Positions 42,992 through 43,282 of a stretch of DNA of 43,282 nt are shown piece after piece. Under the pieces are notes generated by a model. The model was not told where the DNA came from. It did no database searches and saw only the letters and a program-made list of their open reading frames with translations. Source of the stretch: Acetobacter pasteurianus subsp. pasteurianus LMG 1262 = NBRC 106471 (GTDB lineage Bacteria > Pseudomonadota > Alphaproteobacteria > Acetobacterales > Acetobacteraceae); the NCBI RefSeq assembly GCF_000285275.1, contig NZ_CADO01000010.1, positions 1 to 43,282 on the forward strand, in the 5' to 3' direction. The translations under genes were made by a program, and so were the position numbers. Every line of letters starts with the position of its first letter. The first letter of the stretch is position 1.

Positions 42992-43282
42992 ATGCCCTTG
43001 CCTCGCGTTTCTATTTACTACTGCACACAGTGCAATTGGCTTTTACGTGCAGCATGGATGGCGCAGGAACTTCTTTCCACTTTTGGAAATCAGCTTGGTG
43101 AGGTTGCTCTCTGCCCTGACACAGGTGGAAGATTTGAAATTCGCGTAGATCACGAAGTGATATGGGAACGCAAGAGAGACGGTGGCTTCCCCAACCCCAA
43201 AGAGCTTAAGCAGAGGGTCAGGAACATTATCGACGCGGATTTCTTCTGTGGTTACCGTCCGTTATGCAAGAGTTTTCTGACC
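42992..43282 (+). CDS. SelT/SelW/SelH (Rdx) family thioredoxin-like protein, 3' end cut by window edge
   Basis: The frame runs from ATG 42992 (or 42986) to the window end without a stop, at least 97 codons. It has the Rdx redox motif CTQC in VSIYYCTQCNWLLRA, the bacterial counterpart of the CxxU of selenoprotein W, then MAQELLSTFG, a GGRFEIRVD strand, IWERKRDGGFPNPKELKQRV and a tail. GGA eight nt before ATG 42992 favours that start. Bacterial relatives are about 95-100 aa; the final 15-20 residues here (IDADFFCGYRPLCKSF) do not follow the usual ending I recall, so the frame may be shifted late or the protein longer. Role: probable thiol redox protein of unknown substrate. Confidence 0.85.
   Translation, partial: MPLPRVSIYYCTQCNWLLRAAWMAQELLSTFGNQLGEVALCPDTGGRFEIRVDHEVIWERKRDGGFPNPKELKQRVRNIIDADFFCGYRPLCKSFLT

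Noticed and set aside
1..43282. tRNA, rRNA, IS or prophage genes
   Set aside because: Looked for tRNA-like T-loop sequences, transposase or integrase motifs and terminal repeats; nothing supportable was found by eye.

Overview
The window looks like chromosomal DNA of an alphaproteobacterial acetic acid bacterium (Acetobacteraceae, probably Acetobacter). This is inferred from moderate G+C by eye, a squalene-hopene cyclase, a giant cyclic beta-1,2-glucan synthase, several periplasmic or secreted enzymes, and efflux and siderophore systems. No rRNA, tRNA, IS element, prophage or CRISPR array was found. About 28 protein genes are supported; one is cut at each window edge.

Layout. (1) 1-1071 (+): C-terminal three quarters of a NodT-type outer-membrane efflux lipoprotein, cut by the left edge. 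(2) 8453-1091 (-): a co-directional run of six genes: a small DUF2946-like metal-motif protein, a TonB-dependent siderophore receptor, an SbmA/YddA-like ABC transporter, a DUF72 (YecE-like) protein, an SRAP/YedK abasic-site protein and a short YegD-like Hsp70. (3) 8751-10804: a 100-aa orphan with WYL-like features, thiD under a TPP riboswitch, and a GNAT acetyltransferase. (4) 21141-10910 (-): a 71-aa Lys-rich protein, the 2852-aa NdvB/ChvB-type synthase and an exported amidohydrolase. (5) 21382-24119: arfB (-) and katE (+), a large catalase. (6) 24179-27152: an HxlR regulator divergent from an Old Yellow Enzyme/aldehyde dehydrogenase pair. (7) 27224-30459: nhaA and a secreted lipase (-), with a divergent TetR regulator. 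(8) 30630-33402 (+): a second TetR regulator and shc. (9) 33478-36255: a YeiH-like exporter with a Gly-rich membrane partner, and a divergent YeiE-like LysR regulator. (10) 42605-36281 (-): a four-gene efflux operon (HlyD, RbbA-type fused ABC, ABC-2 permease, NodT). (11) 42992-end (+): the start of a SelT/SelW/SelH (Rdx) family gene.

The recurring theme is the envelope and stress: hopanoids, cyclic glucan, two efflux outer-membrane factors, catalase, a quinone/enone reductase module, ribosome rescue and Na+/H+ exchange. I see no unmistakably new defence or mobile system. The best leads are: matches to the alphaproteobacterial EcfG stress-promoter pattern ahead of katE and the 71-aa/ndvB unit; a Cys at the position of the catalase His-Tyr crosslink partner; an ABC transporter with Tyr for the H-loop His; an iron-uptake/SRAP/DUF72/Hsp70 gene array; a Gly-rich membrane protein paired with the YeiH exporter; and clean palindromic candidate operators beside both TetR genes.
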